Numbered from the stretch's first letter, positions 25,203-33,772 are shown. The stretch: 64,000 bases of DNA from a bacterium D16-34 (GCA_003612515.1 RAZB01000005.1:62001-126000); one strand, 5' to 3'. The notes: generated by a model not told the origin, from the sequence alone. Numbers and translations: made by a program.

Positions 25203-25418
25203 CGGGTGCGACAGGAGCCGGTTGCACTCTGAAGAGCGCGATGCCCAGTTCGCTGCGCGTCTCCTTGGGCGGTGTTGGTTTCGGTGGCGCCCTGCATCGC
25301 CGATCTGCCGCTTGAACTCCTCGGTGAAGGTGCGGGGTGCCTGGCGTCCCCTATGAGCTCCTTCCTCAAAAGATCCCTCATCAAACTGTCCAGCTTAGTA
25401 TAGCCACTCCATTCATGC
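25203..25418 (-). mobile_element. Insertion-sequence remnant (OrfA start)
   Basis: On the minus strand one frame reads APRTFTEEFKRQI, the usual opening of IS3-family OrfA transposases, then loses similarity. A preceding CTGGACAGTTTGATG resembles an IS end. No full transposase or paired ends are present. Confidence 0.35.
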
Positions 25419-26015
25419 TTACCTCCTACATACGAGACAGTACACCCTTCCATCCATGATGAGCTTGATCTGAGCTGCAAAGCCAGTATTCTGTGCCGCC
25501 GAAACAACCTCTTGCTCTGTGCGCATCCTATAGCCGAACTGGGTGTGGGAGTAGGATTCGAGAGCTCGGTTCGTATAGTGAGTGCCGATGAAGATACCAC
25601 CGGGTTTGAGCACGCAAGCGATCTCCGCGAAGCCCGATGCCATATCCTCCCAGACGTACATGGTGTTTATGGTCAGAGCCTTGTCGACCGTCGCATCTTT
25701 GAGCGGCATATCGTCAACCGAGCAGCAAAGAAGCTCGATGCTCGTGCTCGCAAGCCGACGCTTCGCGATCTTAAGAGCGTCTTTCGAAATGTCAGTTCCT
25801 ATCAAACGGCAATCACATGCACCGGCGATCCTCTTCATCATAATCCCGTTGCCGCAGCCTATGTCAAGTATTGTGTCGCCGTTTCGAGGATGGAGGAGCG
25901 TCTCTGTCGCTTCGTACATCTGCTCGTTCTGACGGTTCATGACGACCATCACGATGCGACCGCCCATCCCACGGGGGTTGGCGAACTGCTTGGCAATGTA
26001 TTCGTTGATGGGCAT
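25419..26015 (-). CDS. Class I SAM-dependent methyltransferase
   Basis: A 198-residue methyltransferase from ATG 26015, with GAGGA upstream; the 15-codon longer frame has no support. SAM-binding motif I is ILDIGCGNGIMMKRI, with LIGTDISKDALKIA (motif II) and ALTINTMYVWED (motif IV region). The UbiE/Methyltransf_11 fold is clear, but the substrate is not. It lies downstream of AbiE copy C with a 63-bp gap. Confidence 0.88.
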   Translation of the reverse strand: MPINEYIAKQFANPRGMGGRIVMVVMNRQNEQMYEATETLLHPRNGDTILDIGCGNGIMMKRIAGACDCRLIGTDISKDALKIAKRRLASTSIELLCCSVDDMPLKDATVDKALTINTMYVWEDMASGFAEIACVLKPGGIFIGTHYTNRALESYSHTQFGYRMRTEQEVVSAAQNTGFAAQIKLIMDGRVYCLVCRR

Positions 26016-26078
26016 TCTGGTCTTTCCTCGTTCTATTGAGACAAATTGTCCCAGTGGCACTGAACTGGCACTTCTTTG

Positions 26079-26933
26079 CTAAAACGTGCGTTTGACGCTT
26101 GCAGCCTTGTCGCAGAGAGCGCGCACAGCGTCGAGCGCTTCGCCCCACGAGAGATCGGCGGCGAAATCGTTCCTGTCTCGGTATCTCTCCCAATGCTCAG
26201 TCATCGCCTCGCTCGCCGACAGCGCGTCTATCACCGATCCGCTATCAGCAAGAGAAGCTTCATGACCTCTCGTCCTCGCGGTTGCCGCGATGGCCTCTGC
26301 TAAGGTGACATTGTCGATCTTTGCACCCATGTTCAAGAGCGCCCACATGTCGTAGAAGTCCCTCATGCGCGTGTTGAGCGTGGAGCGCACGAGCATGGTC
26401 TCGATCTTCTCGGCGAGCTCGGTCTCCACGTTGTACGCCAGGATGTCGATGTCGCGGTCCTCAAGCATGAGCCGGTAAGTGTAGCTGATCGCCGAGGGCG
26501 TGAGCGCGTCCCCGGTAGAGATGTCGAGCTTTATGGGGATCTCGGTCTTGCCGAGATGCGCCCGCATCTCGATGCGCACGCCGCCGTATTCAGAGTCCTC
26601 CATGATCTCGTAGGCGTCCTCGACGTCGAACATCATCCCGTCCCCAAGAGGAATGGATGCGATGTCTCTCGCCATCTCGGCAGCGCTCTCGACGCTGAGC
26701 GTCTTGTTGAGCATGGTCACATCGGTGTCTCTCGTCATGCGCTGCCCGATATCGAGCATTGAGGTCACGAGCATGCCGCCTTTGAGGACGAGGTTCTGCT
26801 TGTAGTTGGATTCTGCCATGCGCTCAAGGAAGCGCTCCATGGCGTAGCGCCGCTGCAAGAGCTGCGCCTTACCGCTATCGCCCTTGGCGAGGTTTTTGAT
26901 GAGATCCTTCACCCTTGTGGGATTGTCGATCAT
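26079..26933 (-). CDS. abiEii: AbiEii-type nucleotidyltransferase toxin (copy C, intact)
   Basis: A 284-residue toxin of the type IV AbiE system. ATG 26933 overlaps the antitoxin stop (ATGA), the standard coupling. The nucleotidyltransferase core shows KGGM at residues 51-54 and R-x-T-x-D-x-D at 65-71, with the later YRLMLEDRDIDILAYNVETE and LNTRMRDFYDMWALLN. A longer open frame exists upstream but overlaps the antitoxin. It is the intact member of three copies. It inhibits growth, probably after phage attack, by modifying a nucleic-acid target; the target is unknown. Confidence 0.92.
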   Translation of the reverse strand: MIDNPTRVKDLIKNLAKGDSGKAQLLQRRYAMERFLERMAESNYKQNLVLKGGMLVTSMLDIGQRMTRDTDVTMLNKTLSVESAAEMARDIASIPLGDGMMFDVEDAYEIMEDSEYGGVRIEMRAHLGKTEIPIKLDISTGDALTPSAISYTYRLMLEDRDIDILAYNVETELAEKIETMLVRSTLNTRMRDFYDMWALLNMGAKIDNVTLAEAIAATARTRGHEASLADSGSVIDALSASEAMTEHWERYRDRNDFAADLSWGEALDAVRALCDKAASVKRTF

Positions 26934-27532
26934 AGCAGCACCCCCATTGCATCCCAGACGCGCGATTCCATGTTCATCGTCCGTGCATATTCGGACAGGC
27001 GCGCGAGGTCCTTGCCCTTGGAGGAGATGTAGGACTTGAGCGCATAGTTGAACTCGGTGACGTCGGTACTCGCCCTGCGGCGAATCATGTCGCAGATGGT
27101 ACGCTCCTTGTCGTATGCCCTGACGAGGTTGCCGTCGGGGGTCTTGACGTCGCTCGCGCCCATGCCGTGCCATTCGGGCTTCACGTAGTAGATGCGAACG
27201 CCCTGGTCCTTGAGGGACGGCGAGTTGTAGCCGGACTCCACACTGACGGATAGCGGGATGGGCTCGCGCTCGCTCATGCCGTGCAGAAACAACGCGGTAT
27301 CATGCGAAAAGATTACTTTCGGGAAGCGCGCCTGAAGCAGCGCGAACTCGTCGGGGAAGGCGTCCTTGGAGAGGTAGATTCCACGCCCTTGTTTCTTAAG
27401 TCCTTTTTCTTTTACATAGCGATAGAAGGCATCCTTGGGAACACCAGCTTCAGCTGCTTGGGCAAAAGTGATTACTCCATCACATTCATCAACGGCTTGA
27501 TCGAGCGATTGTGTATAGTAACCGAAATTCAT
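26930..27532 (-). CDS. abiEi: AbiEi-type antitoxin and autorepressor (copy C, intact)
   Basis: A 200-residue antitoxin. Residues 1-80 form a winged HTH (ITFAQAAEAGVPKDAFYRYV, RGIYLSKDAFPDEFALLQA), and the C-terminal domain carries YYVKPEWHGMG and DKERTICDMIRRRAS, running to an intact RLSEYARTMNMESRVWDAMG end. In this family the antitoxin neutralises without binding the toxin and represses the operon. A perfect operator lies on its start codon. It is preceded by an AbiTii gene 48 bp upstream on the same strand. Confidence 0.93.
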   Translation of the reverse strand: MNFGYYTQSLDQAVDECDGVITFAQAAEAGVPKDAFYRYVKEKGLKKQGRGIYLSKDAFPDEFALLQARFPKVIFSHDTALFLHGMSEREPIPLSVSVESGYNSPSLKDQGVRIYYVKPEWHGMGASDVKTPDGNLVRAYDKERTICDMIRRRASTDVTEFNYALKSYISSKGKDLARLSEYARTMNMESRVWDAMGVLL

Positions 27533-27566
27533 ACTGATATTGTAACACTGATTCAGTATGAATTTC
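27524..27566. promoter_or_regulatory. AbiEi operator, copy C
   Basis: Perfect 14-bp inverted repeat GAAATTCATACTGA (27524-27537) and TCAGTATGAATTTC (27553-27566), spacer 15 bp. It includes the antitoxin start codon in the left arm. Spacing is identical to copy B. Confidence 0.8.
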
Positions 27567-27580
27567 TAATGAATAAGTGA

Positions 27581-28267
27581 CTACTCTATGGTCGTGTCTT
27601 TTATAGTCGCTTTCTCCCCAATAATAACGCTATGATCATCATAAATATTAAATACGATTTGCTCTACAACTTTATTGCTAGTTTCTATATCGGTCTCAGT
27701 AATGGATATATCCAACTCATCTAGGGGACCAAATGCATCTTCAAGAATTAAAAGCGTATCTAGCAATTTATTTTCTACGCAATCAAGGATTTGCTGAATG
27801 CTGCTCGAATTTAATTTGACTTGGGCAGCCGTAATCATCATATAAGGGTCTTCGTTGCATTGTGCAATATATGGGAAAAAATCTGCAGGAATCTGCTTGC
27901 CAAGCGAAGATCCATCTTGATTTGCAGCGTTTAGCATTAGCTGAAGAGCTTCTACGCTTTCTAGAAACTGAACTGTCAAAAGCTGGTTTTGTGTATCTTC
28001 AGGCATATTTCCTAGAGGTATTGAGACGGCGGTCCATTTCATATGAGTCGCCATAGACCCTTTAAAATAGGAGCCCGTTAGCATTCCGCGCTTTAACCTA
28101 TAATCTGGCAGCTTGTCTGATGAGCTGTATCCAACAAGCTCGTTATTAATCCACGTCAAAGCCCTTTTGTCATTGAGACCACTCATAAGAACTTTGGCCC
28201 GTTTTAAGGAAGTCTTCAAAGAAGACTTCCCATTAGCGAGATCTTTTATTATTTGGCTCTTTGCCAT
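27581..28267 (-). CDS. AbiTii-domain protein
   Basis: A 228-residue protein whose N-terminal ~90 residues match the AbiTii pattern (QIIKDLANGKSSLKTSLKRA, KVLMSGLN, ALTWINNELVGY). The rest is helical and ends in a short beta-like tail (FNIYDDHSVIIGEKATIKDT). AbiT is an abortive-infection system of lactococci. ATG 28267 overlaps the stop of the preceding frame (TGATG), implying coupling. It sits upstream of AbiE copy C. The defence role is inference from domain and neighbours. Confidence 0.75.
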   Translation of the reverse strand: MAKSQIIKDLANGKSSLKTSLKRAKVLMSGLNDKRALTWINNELVGYSSSDKLPDYRLKRGMLTGSYFKGSMATHMKWTAVSIPLGNMPEDTQNQLLTVQFLESVEALQLMLNAANQDGSSLGKQIPADFFPYIAQCNEDPYMMITAAQVKLNSSSIQQILDCVENKLLDTLLILEDAFGPLDELDISITETDIETSNKVVEQIVFNIYDDHSVIIGEKATIKDTTIE

Positions 28268-28744
28268 CAAAACAACCCCTCGATAGCATTAACGATATCT
28301 TTCCAGAATGAGAAAAGGAGAATAAACCCAACGATAAAAGAAATAACCAGTGAGCAAACAACGGGATGCTTCTCGAACAATGATTGGTGACCTATTCTGT
28401 TCTGAACGCTTTTAGTCTCTTGGCCGAATCGAAGAGAAGAATGCGAGATTTTTACACCATCCCCGATGACGATACTGTGGTTGTCGCTAATGTTTATTGT
28501 TGATGGTTTCTGTTCGAGAGATATCCGGTTTTAATAGCTCTACAAAATAAGGTTTATTACCTGCCCACATTGGAATATTGATATAACCAAGAGCTGAGAG
28601 ATTTCGCAAATACCGTCTTAATCTCATATCATCCTTATGATTAACCGAATCAAACAAATCGCTAAGGAACTCAGTGGGTTCATCAGTTGTTTGCAAGTCC
28701 CTTAGTAACTGTTCTTCAGTTTGAGGCATCAAAAAAGCGCCCAT
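28267..28744 (-). pseudogene. Frameshifted gene with HTH-like start and membrane tail
   Basis: ATG 28744 lies only 3 bp beyond the guaA stop. Frame 1 (MGAFLMPQTEEQLLRDLQTT to TETINNKH) stops at TAG 28487. Frame 2, open from about 28525, gives NISDNHSIVIGDGVKISHSS, then LFEKHPVVCSLVISFIVGFI and ends FWKDIVNAIEGLF at 28267. Together they read as one protein: a winged-helix-like front, a linker and one C-terminal transmembrane helix. Its stop overlaps the AbiTii start. Either a single indel or +1 recoding at CAT-TAG-C; an indel is likelier. Confidence 0.6.
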
Positions 28745-28746
28745 GC

Positions 28747-30417
28747 CTACTCCCACTCGATCGTGGCTGGCGGCTTCGACGTGATGTCGTATGCCACGCG
28801 ATTTACGCCCGGCACCTCTGCCACAATACGACTCGAGATTCGCGCGAGCACCTCGTAGGGCAATTTTGCCCAGTCTGCCGTCATGGCATCGCTCGACTCA
28901 ACAGCACGCAAAATGATGGGGTAGCCATACGTGCGCTCATCTCCCATAACGCCTACGCTTTTGATGTCGGGCAATACCGCGAAATACTGCCACACGCTTC
29001 GCTCAATTTCAGGTCCTCCTGCACACGTGCGTACAACTTCGCCATTTGAAACACCTGATTGCGCTGCAATTTCTGCGTTGTATGCATCCAATTCTTCGCG
29101 AACAATAGCATCGGCGTTTTTGAGGATCTCGAGCTTGTCGCGCGTGACCGTGCCAATGATGCGAATAGCCAAACCAGGACCTGGGAAGGGTTGGCGGTTC
29201 ACAATATAATCGGGCAGCCCCAGCGCACTGCCGAGCGCTCGCACCTCATCTTTGAAGAAGTGATCCAAAGGCTCAATCAGGTCAAACGACACGCCGTCCG
29301 GGAAGGGGATGAGGTTATGGTGGCTCTTGATGGTGGACGCCTTTCCGCCTGTTTTGCGCGCGCCGCTTTCAATAATGTCAGGATAAATGGTGCCTTGCGC
29401 CAGGTATTTCACCGGGCGACCATCTTCCGCCAGTTCCTCGGCCACCGCAAAAAACTCTTTCCAGAACTGCGAGCCAATGATGCTACGCTTCTGCTCGGGA
29501 TCAGTCACATCCGCTAAAAGCGCGGCATATCTATCTTCAGCGTGCACGTGCACAAAATCCACGTCGAATTGCTTGGTGAACACCGCTTCAACTTCTTCGG
29601 GCTCACCCTTGCGAAGCAGGCCATGGTTTACAAACACGCAGGTCAACTGCTTGCCAATGGCGCGAGCGCACAGCGCCGCAACCACCGAAGAGTCAACGCC
29701 ACCCGAAAGCCCCAAAATGACGCGTGCATCACCAACTTGTTCGCGAATTGCTGCAACGGCGTCTTCGATAATCCCATCCATTGTCCAGCTTGCCTCAAGA
29801 TCGCAAATGCCGAACAAGAAGTTTTTGAGTAGATCGTTGCCGTAGGGGGTATGGCGAACCTCAGGATGAAATTGCGTTGCGAACAGCTTTTTCTCCGTGC
29901 ATTCCATGGCTGCCACCGGGCACACATCCGTTGAAGCGGTCACCGCAAAGCCATCCGGCACTTGTGCAACTGCATCACGATGACTCATCCATACCGTCTG
30001 CTCGTTGGGCGTGTTGGCGAAAAGGGGAGAGGTCACACCAGCTTCTTCGTCAAGCGTCAGAGGTGCTGGGCCGTATTCGCCTTTCTCAGTATGACCAACA
30101 CTGCCGCCAAGGGTAACCGCCATGATCTGCTGACCATAGCAAAAGCCCAGCACAGGGATTCCCAACTCAAAAATGGCAGGATCAAGTGTTGGTGCATCTT
30201 GCGCATAAACGCTTGCCGGCCCTCCCGACAAAATGATGGCAGATGGCGAAAGCTTTCGCATCTCATCAGCGGTTATGTCACAAGGAACAATCTCAGAATA
30301 TACCTGCAGATCGCGAACACGGCGGGCAATGAGCTGTCCGTATTGTGCACCAAAATCAACTACGACTACTTTTTGATCAGTGGTTTGAGTTTTCGCCATA
30401 TCACTAAATTCGCTCAT
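28747..30417 (-). CDS. guaA: GMP synthase (glutamine-hydrolysing)
   Basis: Converts XMP, glutamine and ATP to GMP in the cytoplasm. A 556-residue protein: class I glutamine amidotransferase (VVDFGAQYGQLIARR, nucleophile in GFCYGQQ, catalytic H in QFHPEV), an ATP pyrophosphatase P-loop (LGLSGGVDSSVVAALC) and the C-terminal dimer domain ending KPPATIEWE. ATG 30417 follows AAGGAG; the upstream extension is unsupported. Its 3' end is a common island integration site and abuts the accessory region. No guanine riboswitch was recognised in the 125-bp leader. Confidence 0.97.
   Translation of the reverse strand: MSEFSDMAKTQTTDQKVVVVDFGAQYGQLIARRVRDLQVYSEIVPCDITADEMRKLSPSAIILSGGPASVYAQDAPTLDPAIFELGIPVLGFCYGQQIMAVTLGGSVGHTEKGEYGPAPLTLDEEAGVTSPLFANTPNEQTVWMSHRDAVAQVPDGFAVTASTDVCPVAAMECTEKKLFATQFHPEVRHTPYGNDLLKNFLFGICDLEASWTMDGIIEDAVAAIREQVGDARVILGLSGGVDSSVVAALCARAIGKQLTCVFVNHGLLRKGEPEEVEAVFTKQFDVDFVHVHAEDRYAALLADVTDPEQKRSIIGSQFWKEFFAVAEELAEDGRPVKYLAQGTIYPDIIESGARKTGGKASTIKSHHNLIPFPDGVSFDLIEPLDHFFKDEVRALGSALGLPDYIVNRQPFPGPGLAIRIIGTVTRDKLEILKNADAIVREELDAYNAEIAAQSGVSNGEVVRTCAGGPEIERSVWQYFAVLPDIKSVGVMGDERTYGYPIILRAVESSDAMTADWAKLPYEVLARISSRIVAEVPGVNRVAYDITSKPPATIEWE
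28748..28761 (-). other. Probable attB core at guaA 3' end
   Basis: TACTCCCACTCGAT, the complement of the last codons of guaA. Near-copies occur at 11633 and 22928 in the same orientation, 17.1 and 5.8 kb away. Confidence 0.45.
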
Positions 30418-30542
30418 GAAATGCTCCTTGAGTAGTTCAAATGTATCAAAAACACAGTAAAGAAATGATCCTTTGATAGCTATCAAATGTTTGTTCGCGG
30501 CTTAAGTTATCGGTATTTAGTTGCCGGTGTTACAATGCCTGC

Positions 30543-30803
30543 ATGGATAAACCGCAGCGCACATCAACTAACGACATGAAGCCTACCACGCACCCGGCAG
30601 ATGATCGGGTAAAATTGTATGTTTCATTTAATAAGCGTCTTTCGCATGTGTGTCGTGTTGTTGCGCTGATTGTGGTGGTTGTCGCATTGGCTACCTTGGT
30701 TTTAGGGCAAGAGAATTCGAAGTTGGTAATGATGGGTCTGTGTGTGGCGGTGGGGCTTTTGGCGTTGGCGTCGCTTCAAGACAACCATCACGGAGATGTA
30801 TAG
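30543..30803 (+). CDS. Small two-helix membrane protein
   Basis: An 86-residue protein: a polar N-terminal ~25 residues, then two hydrophobic helices (about 38-55 and 60-77). No family recognised. It ends 3 bp before uppP, so it is probably the first gene of that transcript. The ribosome binding site is weak. Confidence 0.6.
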   Translation: MDKPQRTSTNDMKPTTHPADDRVKLYVSFNKRLSHVCRVVALIVVVVALATLVLGQENSKLVMMGLCVAVGLLALASLQDNHHGDV

Positions 30804-30806
30804 CAG

Positions 30807-31739
30807 ATGTTACTTGAAGCTTTAAAAGCGCTGCTCATAGGTATTGTTGAGGGTATTACTGAGTGGCTTCCTATCTCGTCTACCGGTCACATGATTTTGG
30901 TGGACGAATTCGTCAAATTGCAAGTCTCAGAAGAGTTTTTAGCGCTCTTTTTGGTGGTTATTCAAATCGGCGCAATCTTGGCAGTAATCCTTCTGTATTT
31001 TCACAAGCTCAATCCGTTTTCGCCACGCAAAAGCGCAGTTGAAAAGCGCTCGACGTGGAGGCTTTGGGGCATGGTTGCAATCGGATGTATTCCTGCGGCC
31101 ATCATTGGCTTGTTGTTCGACGACTGGGTAAACGAGCATTTCTATAATAAAGTTACCGTGGCGCTTATGCTGATTGTCTACGGCGTCGCGTTTATCCTGA
31201 TCGAGCGAAGAAACCGTCGTCGCGAAGCAAAGCTTATGCAGCTCCAAGTTCCGCGAGGAAAGCATGTGCGCATTGCATCTGGCAACGACGGTGACGAGGC
31301 AGAAGCTGCGCTTTTTCGCGTGCATACCGTAGACGAGATTGATTGGAAGACGGCGCTAAAAATAGGTTGCTTTCAGGTGCTTGCCATTATTCCGGGTACC
31401 TCTCGTTCGGGCGCAACAATCATAGGTGGCATGTTGTGTGGTTGTTCACGTACAGCCGCTGCTGAATTCACGTTCTTTTTGGCCATTCCTATTATGTTTG
31501 GGTGGGGGCCTGTAAAGGCGCTTAAGTTTTTCGCCACCGGACTTGTGATGACGCAAGTGGAGATCGTTGTGCTTGTCGTCGGAATCGTGTCGGCATTTGT
31601 GATGTCGGTAATTGCCATCAAGTTTTTGATGGGCTACATCAAGAAAAACGACTTCACCGTCTTTGGTTGGTATCGCATTGTGGTTGGCGTGCTGGTGTTA
31701 GGCTATTTTGTCCTTGAGTGCGCCCATATTCTGCCTTAG
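30807..31739 (+). CDS. uppP: Undecaprenyl-diphosphatase
   Basis: Recycles the lipid carrier for peptidoglycan by dephosphorylating undecaprenyl pyrophosphate. A 310-residue BacA-type polytopic membrane protein. Key motifs: [17 protein letters not shown] (residues 13-29), with catalytic Glu and Ser/His, and [10 protein letters not shown] near residue 195. The middle (about 125-165) is a longer charged loop than usual. It confers bacitracin tolerance in other bacteria. GGAGATG precedes the ATG. Confidence 0.96.
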   Translation: MLLEALKALLIGIVEGITEWLPISSTGHMILVDEFVKLQVSEEFLALFLVVIQIGAILAVILLYFHKLNPFSPRKSAVEKRSTWRLWGMVAIGCIPAAIIGLLFDDWVNEHFYNKVTVALMLIVYGVAFILIERRNRRREAKLMQLQVPRGKHVRIASGNDGDEAEAALFRVHTVDEIDWKTALKIGCFQVLAIIPGTSRSGATIIGGMLCGCSRTAAAEFTFFLAIPIMFGWGPVKALKFFATGLVMTQVEIVVLVVGIVSAFVMSVIAIKFLMGYIKKNDFTVFGWYRIVVGVLVLGYFVLECAHILP

Positions 31740-31929
31740 GGCTCAAGACCAATTTCGCTAGGGTTCGAAACCAACTTCACATCTATTTGCCATGCCGGAT
31801 TTCGCTCTACCTTTCGCCATAAGTTTGCCATACTTGACAAACTGAGGTGCGCGTTTTGCTATCATGATGCGCACACGAGGGCCTTTCTGGCCACGCTCGT
31901 TAAAGCCTTATAACACGAAAGGAAAAGCG

Positions 31930-32211
31930 ATGTCTGAAGAGAACAGCAATCTTGCCGAGATCCAGAAGCATCGTGAGCAGATCGACGCCATCGATCAAGA
32001 GCTTGTAGCGCTGCTTAACCAGCGCGCAGGTCATTCGCTGGTGATTCGCGGTCTTAAACCCGGTGCGCATATGGGTCTCTACGACGCTCGCCGCGAGGAA
32101 GAGATTTTCGCGAAAATCGATAGCTATAACAATGGGCCGCTTTATAACGAACATTTGCGCGAGATTTATACCACAATTCTTAAAGTTATGAAGGAGACCT
32201 CGGCCGTATGA
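31930..32211 (+). CDS. Chorismate mutase (AroQ class)
   Basis: Converts chorismate to prephenate. A 93-residue all-helical AroQ protein from ATG 31930 with AAAGG upstream. The start HREQIDAIDQELVALLNQR carries the catalytic arginine and acidic pattern, and the end is REIYTTILKVMKE. It overlaps the DAHP synthase gene by 4 bases (ATGA), linking the first and branch-point steps of aromatic synthesis. The 190-bp gap before it holds TTGACA at about 31831 and TATCAT, with a long 20-bp spacing. Confidence 0.9.
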   Translation: MSEENSNLAEIQKHREQIDAIDQELVALLNQRAGHSLVIRGLKPGAHMGLYDARREEEIFAKIDSYNNGPLYNEHLREIYTTILKVMKETSAV

Positions 32212-33008
32212 GTGAAGTAAATATTCCCCCCATCCCAGACTTGGGAACGCGAGGCGACGAGATCACCATCTTCGCCGGCCCGTGCTCCATTGAGTCTGCT
32301 GAACAGTTTGAAGAAGTTGCCGAGTGCGTCAAAGATTTAGGGCTGAGCTGGATACGTGGTGGTGCCTTTAAGCCCCGCACAAATCCGCACTCATTCCAGG
32401 GTCTTGGCGAAGAAGGCCTCAAGATTATGAAGGCCGCTGGCGAAAAGTATGGACTCAAGACGCTGACTGAGGTTATGGATACCGCGCACTGCGAGTTGGT
32501 TGATTCGTATGTAGACGGCTTGCAAGTTGGTGCTCGTAACTTCCAGAATTTCAGCTTGCTGAAAAAGATTGGCCAGGTCACCGGCGAGTCAAAGAAGCTC
32601 GTGCTCTATAAGCGAGGCTTTGCAGGTACTATTGCCGAGTGGCTGGCGGCAACTGATTATCTGACCGCAGAAGGCAATGATAATGTTGTGCTGTGCGAGC
32701 GCGGTATTCGCACCTTTGAAACTGCGACGCGTTTTACGCTTGATATTGCAGCTGTTCCGGTTATTCACAAGCAGTCGCTCTATCCGGTTTGCATTGATGT
32801 GTCGCATCCAGCTGGTCAACGTGACTTGGTTCCGGCGCTTGCATATGCAGCAATTGCAGCTGGTGCCGACTCGATCATGATTGAGGTGCATCCGAATCCG
32901 CCAGTTGCGCTCTCTGATGGCCCGCAACAGCTGACACCTGCTCAGTTTGCTGAATTGGTGGAGCGTTTGCGCGACGTGGCTGCGGTGTTTGGCAAGACTA
33001 TCGCGTAG
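32208..33008 (+). CDS. aroF: 3-deoxy-7-phosphoheptulonate synthase (DAHP synthase)
   Basis: Condenses phosphoenolpyruvate and erythrose-4-phosphate, the first step of the shikimate pathway. A 266-residue protein of the AroF/KDO8P-synthase-like subgroup: FAGPCSIES (residues 18-26), GGAFKPRTNPHSFQG, VGARNFQNF, DVSHPAGQRDLV and IEVHPNPPVALSDGPQ. There is no regulatory domain of its own. The overlapping chorismate mutase may act as the allosteric partner, as in fused enzymes of Bacillus. Confidence 0.95.
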   Translation: MSEVNIPPIPDLGTRGDEITIFAGPCSIESAEQFEEVAECVKDLGLSWIRGGAFKPRTNPHSFQGLGEEGLKIMKAAGEKYGLKTLTEVMDTAHCELVDSYVDGLQVGARNFQNFSLLKKIGQVTGESKKLVLYKRGFAGTIAEWLAATDYLTAEGNDNVVLCERGIRTFETATRFTLDIAAVPVIHKQSLYPVCIDVSHPAGQRDLVPALAYAAIAAGADSIMIEVHPNPPVALSDGPQQLTPAQFAELVERLRDVAAVFGKTIA

Positions 33009-33134
33009 TGCAGCCTGCAAGCCGCCGTGCACTGGCTGTCGTGTATGAGCTGCCGCGAGCTAGCTGCTGAGCACTGGTGGCTGCGCACTAGCTGCCGTGT
33101 ACGAGCGAAAAATTTGCAAGTTTTTAGCATGTTT

Positions 33135-33255
33135 TGGCTGGAAAATGCCCCTTGTCGGTGAAATCACCCCTATTTAGGGGGTCAAAACCACCGACGAGGG
33201 CACTTTTCCAGCCATTTTGCTGTCAAAATCACCGACGAGGGCACTTTTCCAGCCA
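33135..33255. repeat. Three-part intergenic repeat, locus 1
   Basis: Three 26-bp units: an inverted one at 33135-33160 and direct ones at 33189-33214 and 33230-33255, consensus CACCGACGAGGGCACTTTTC plus CAGCCA. The outer units can pair into a long stem. A second locus of the same layout lies at 61491-61610. The remainder of 33009-33412 is gene-free, with imperfect short repeats at 33015-33105. Confidence 0.85.
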
Positions 33256-33310
33256 AAACTTCGTTTTGAGTGTGTTGTCGCGCCGCGGGGATCCATCGCG
33301 CGATCCGACT

Positions 33311-33397
33311 CGCCGCAGGCCGTCGTGCGCGCAGGTCACCACGCCGCGATCCGCCTCGCGCGTGGGCTACCACGCCGCAGGTCGTCGTGCGCGCAGG
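33311..33397. repeat. GC-rich direct repeat pair
   Basis: A 25-bp segment starting CGCCGCAGG occurs at 33311-33335 and 33373-33397 with one mismatch. It lies in GC-rich noncoding DNA rich in CGCCGC and GCGCGC, unlike the neighbouring genes. Confidence 0.7.
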
Positions 33398-33412
33398 CCG
33401 CCCGCAAGTTTC

Positions 33413-33772
33413 CTATGAGGCGGTCGGTGTTTCGTTGGAGCCTAAATCTTCGGGCGTGACTTCTTCGGCAAATTCCGTATCTGCCTCTCTTTGAGCCTGG
33501 CTCGGGGTTGCCCAATCGCCGCTGACTGCAAAGACAGCGATAAGCACGATTATGGCAACTGTAGCAATGATCGCCCAGATCAAACCTGGGTGTTTCGACT
33601 TTGAGCCGGCAGGTCCGTCGGTGTCAACTTCGAACTCCTGCATTGCCGGAAACTCAGGATCAGCCGCTGATGACTCAAGCACAGTTGGCTCGTCATTTGC
33701 TAAGACATCCTTTGCGTGTGCTTTCTTTGATTCCTGTAAGACTTTTTCGTTTACGCGCGGAATGGCTTTCAT
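33413..33772 (-). CDS. Single-pass membrane protein of unknown function
   Basis: A 119-residue protein: a charged N-terminal ~60 residues, one transmembrane helix (about 64-84, LIWAIIATVAIIVLIAVFAV) and an acidic C-terminal tail (EEVTPEDLGSNE). The type is consistent with a cytoplasmic-facing N-terminus and an exposed acidic tail. No family recognised. The 331-bp gap to pcrA (33773-34103) shows no gene and contains both divergent promoters. Confidence 0.65.
   Translation of the reverse strand: MKAIPRVNEKVLQESKKAHAKDVLANDEPTVLESSAADPEFPAMQEFEVDTDGPAGSKSKHPGLIWAIIATVAIIVLIAVFAVSGDWATPSQAQREADTEFAEEVTPEDLGSNETPTAS

Noticed and set aside
26934-27173. Longer 364-residue start for AbiEii copy C
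   Set aside because: The upstream part lies inside the antitoxin gene in another frame; the ATGA overlap start matches the family and gives the expected length.
30418-30542. Guanine riboswitch before guaA
   Set aside because: No purine-aptamer core or terminator was recognised in the 125-bp leader.
33135-33255. Intrinsic terminator for the DAHP synthase gene
   Set aside because: The paired units are too far apart and no T run follows; the same layout recurs at 61.5 kb in a different context, which points to a repeat element.
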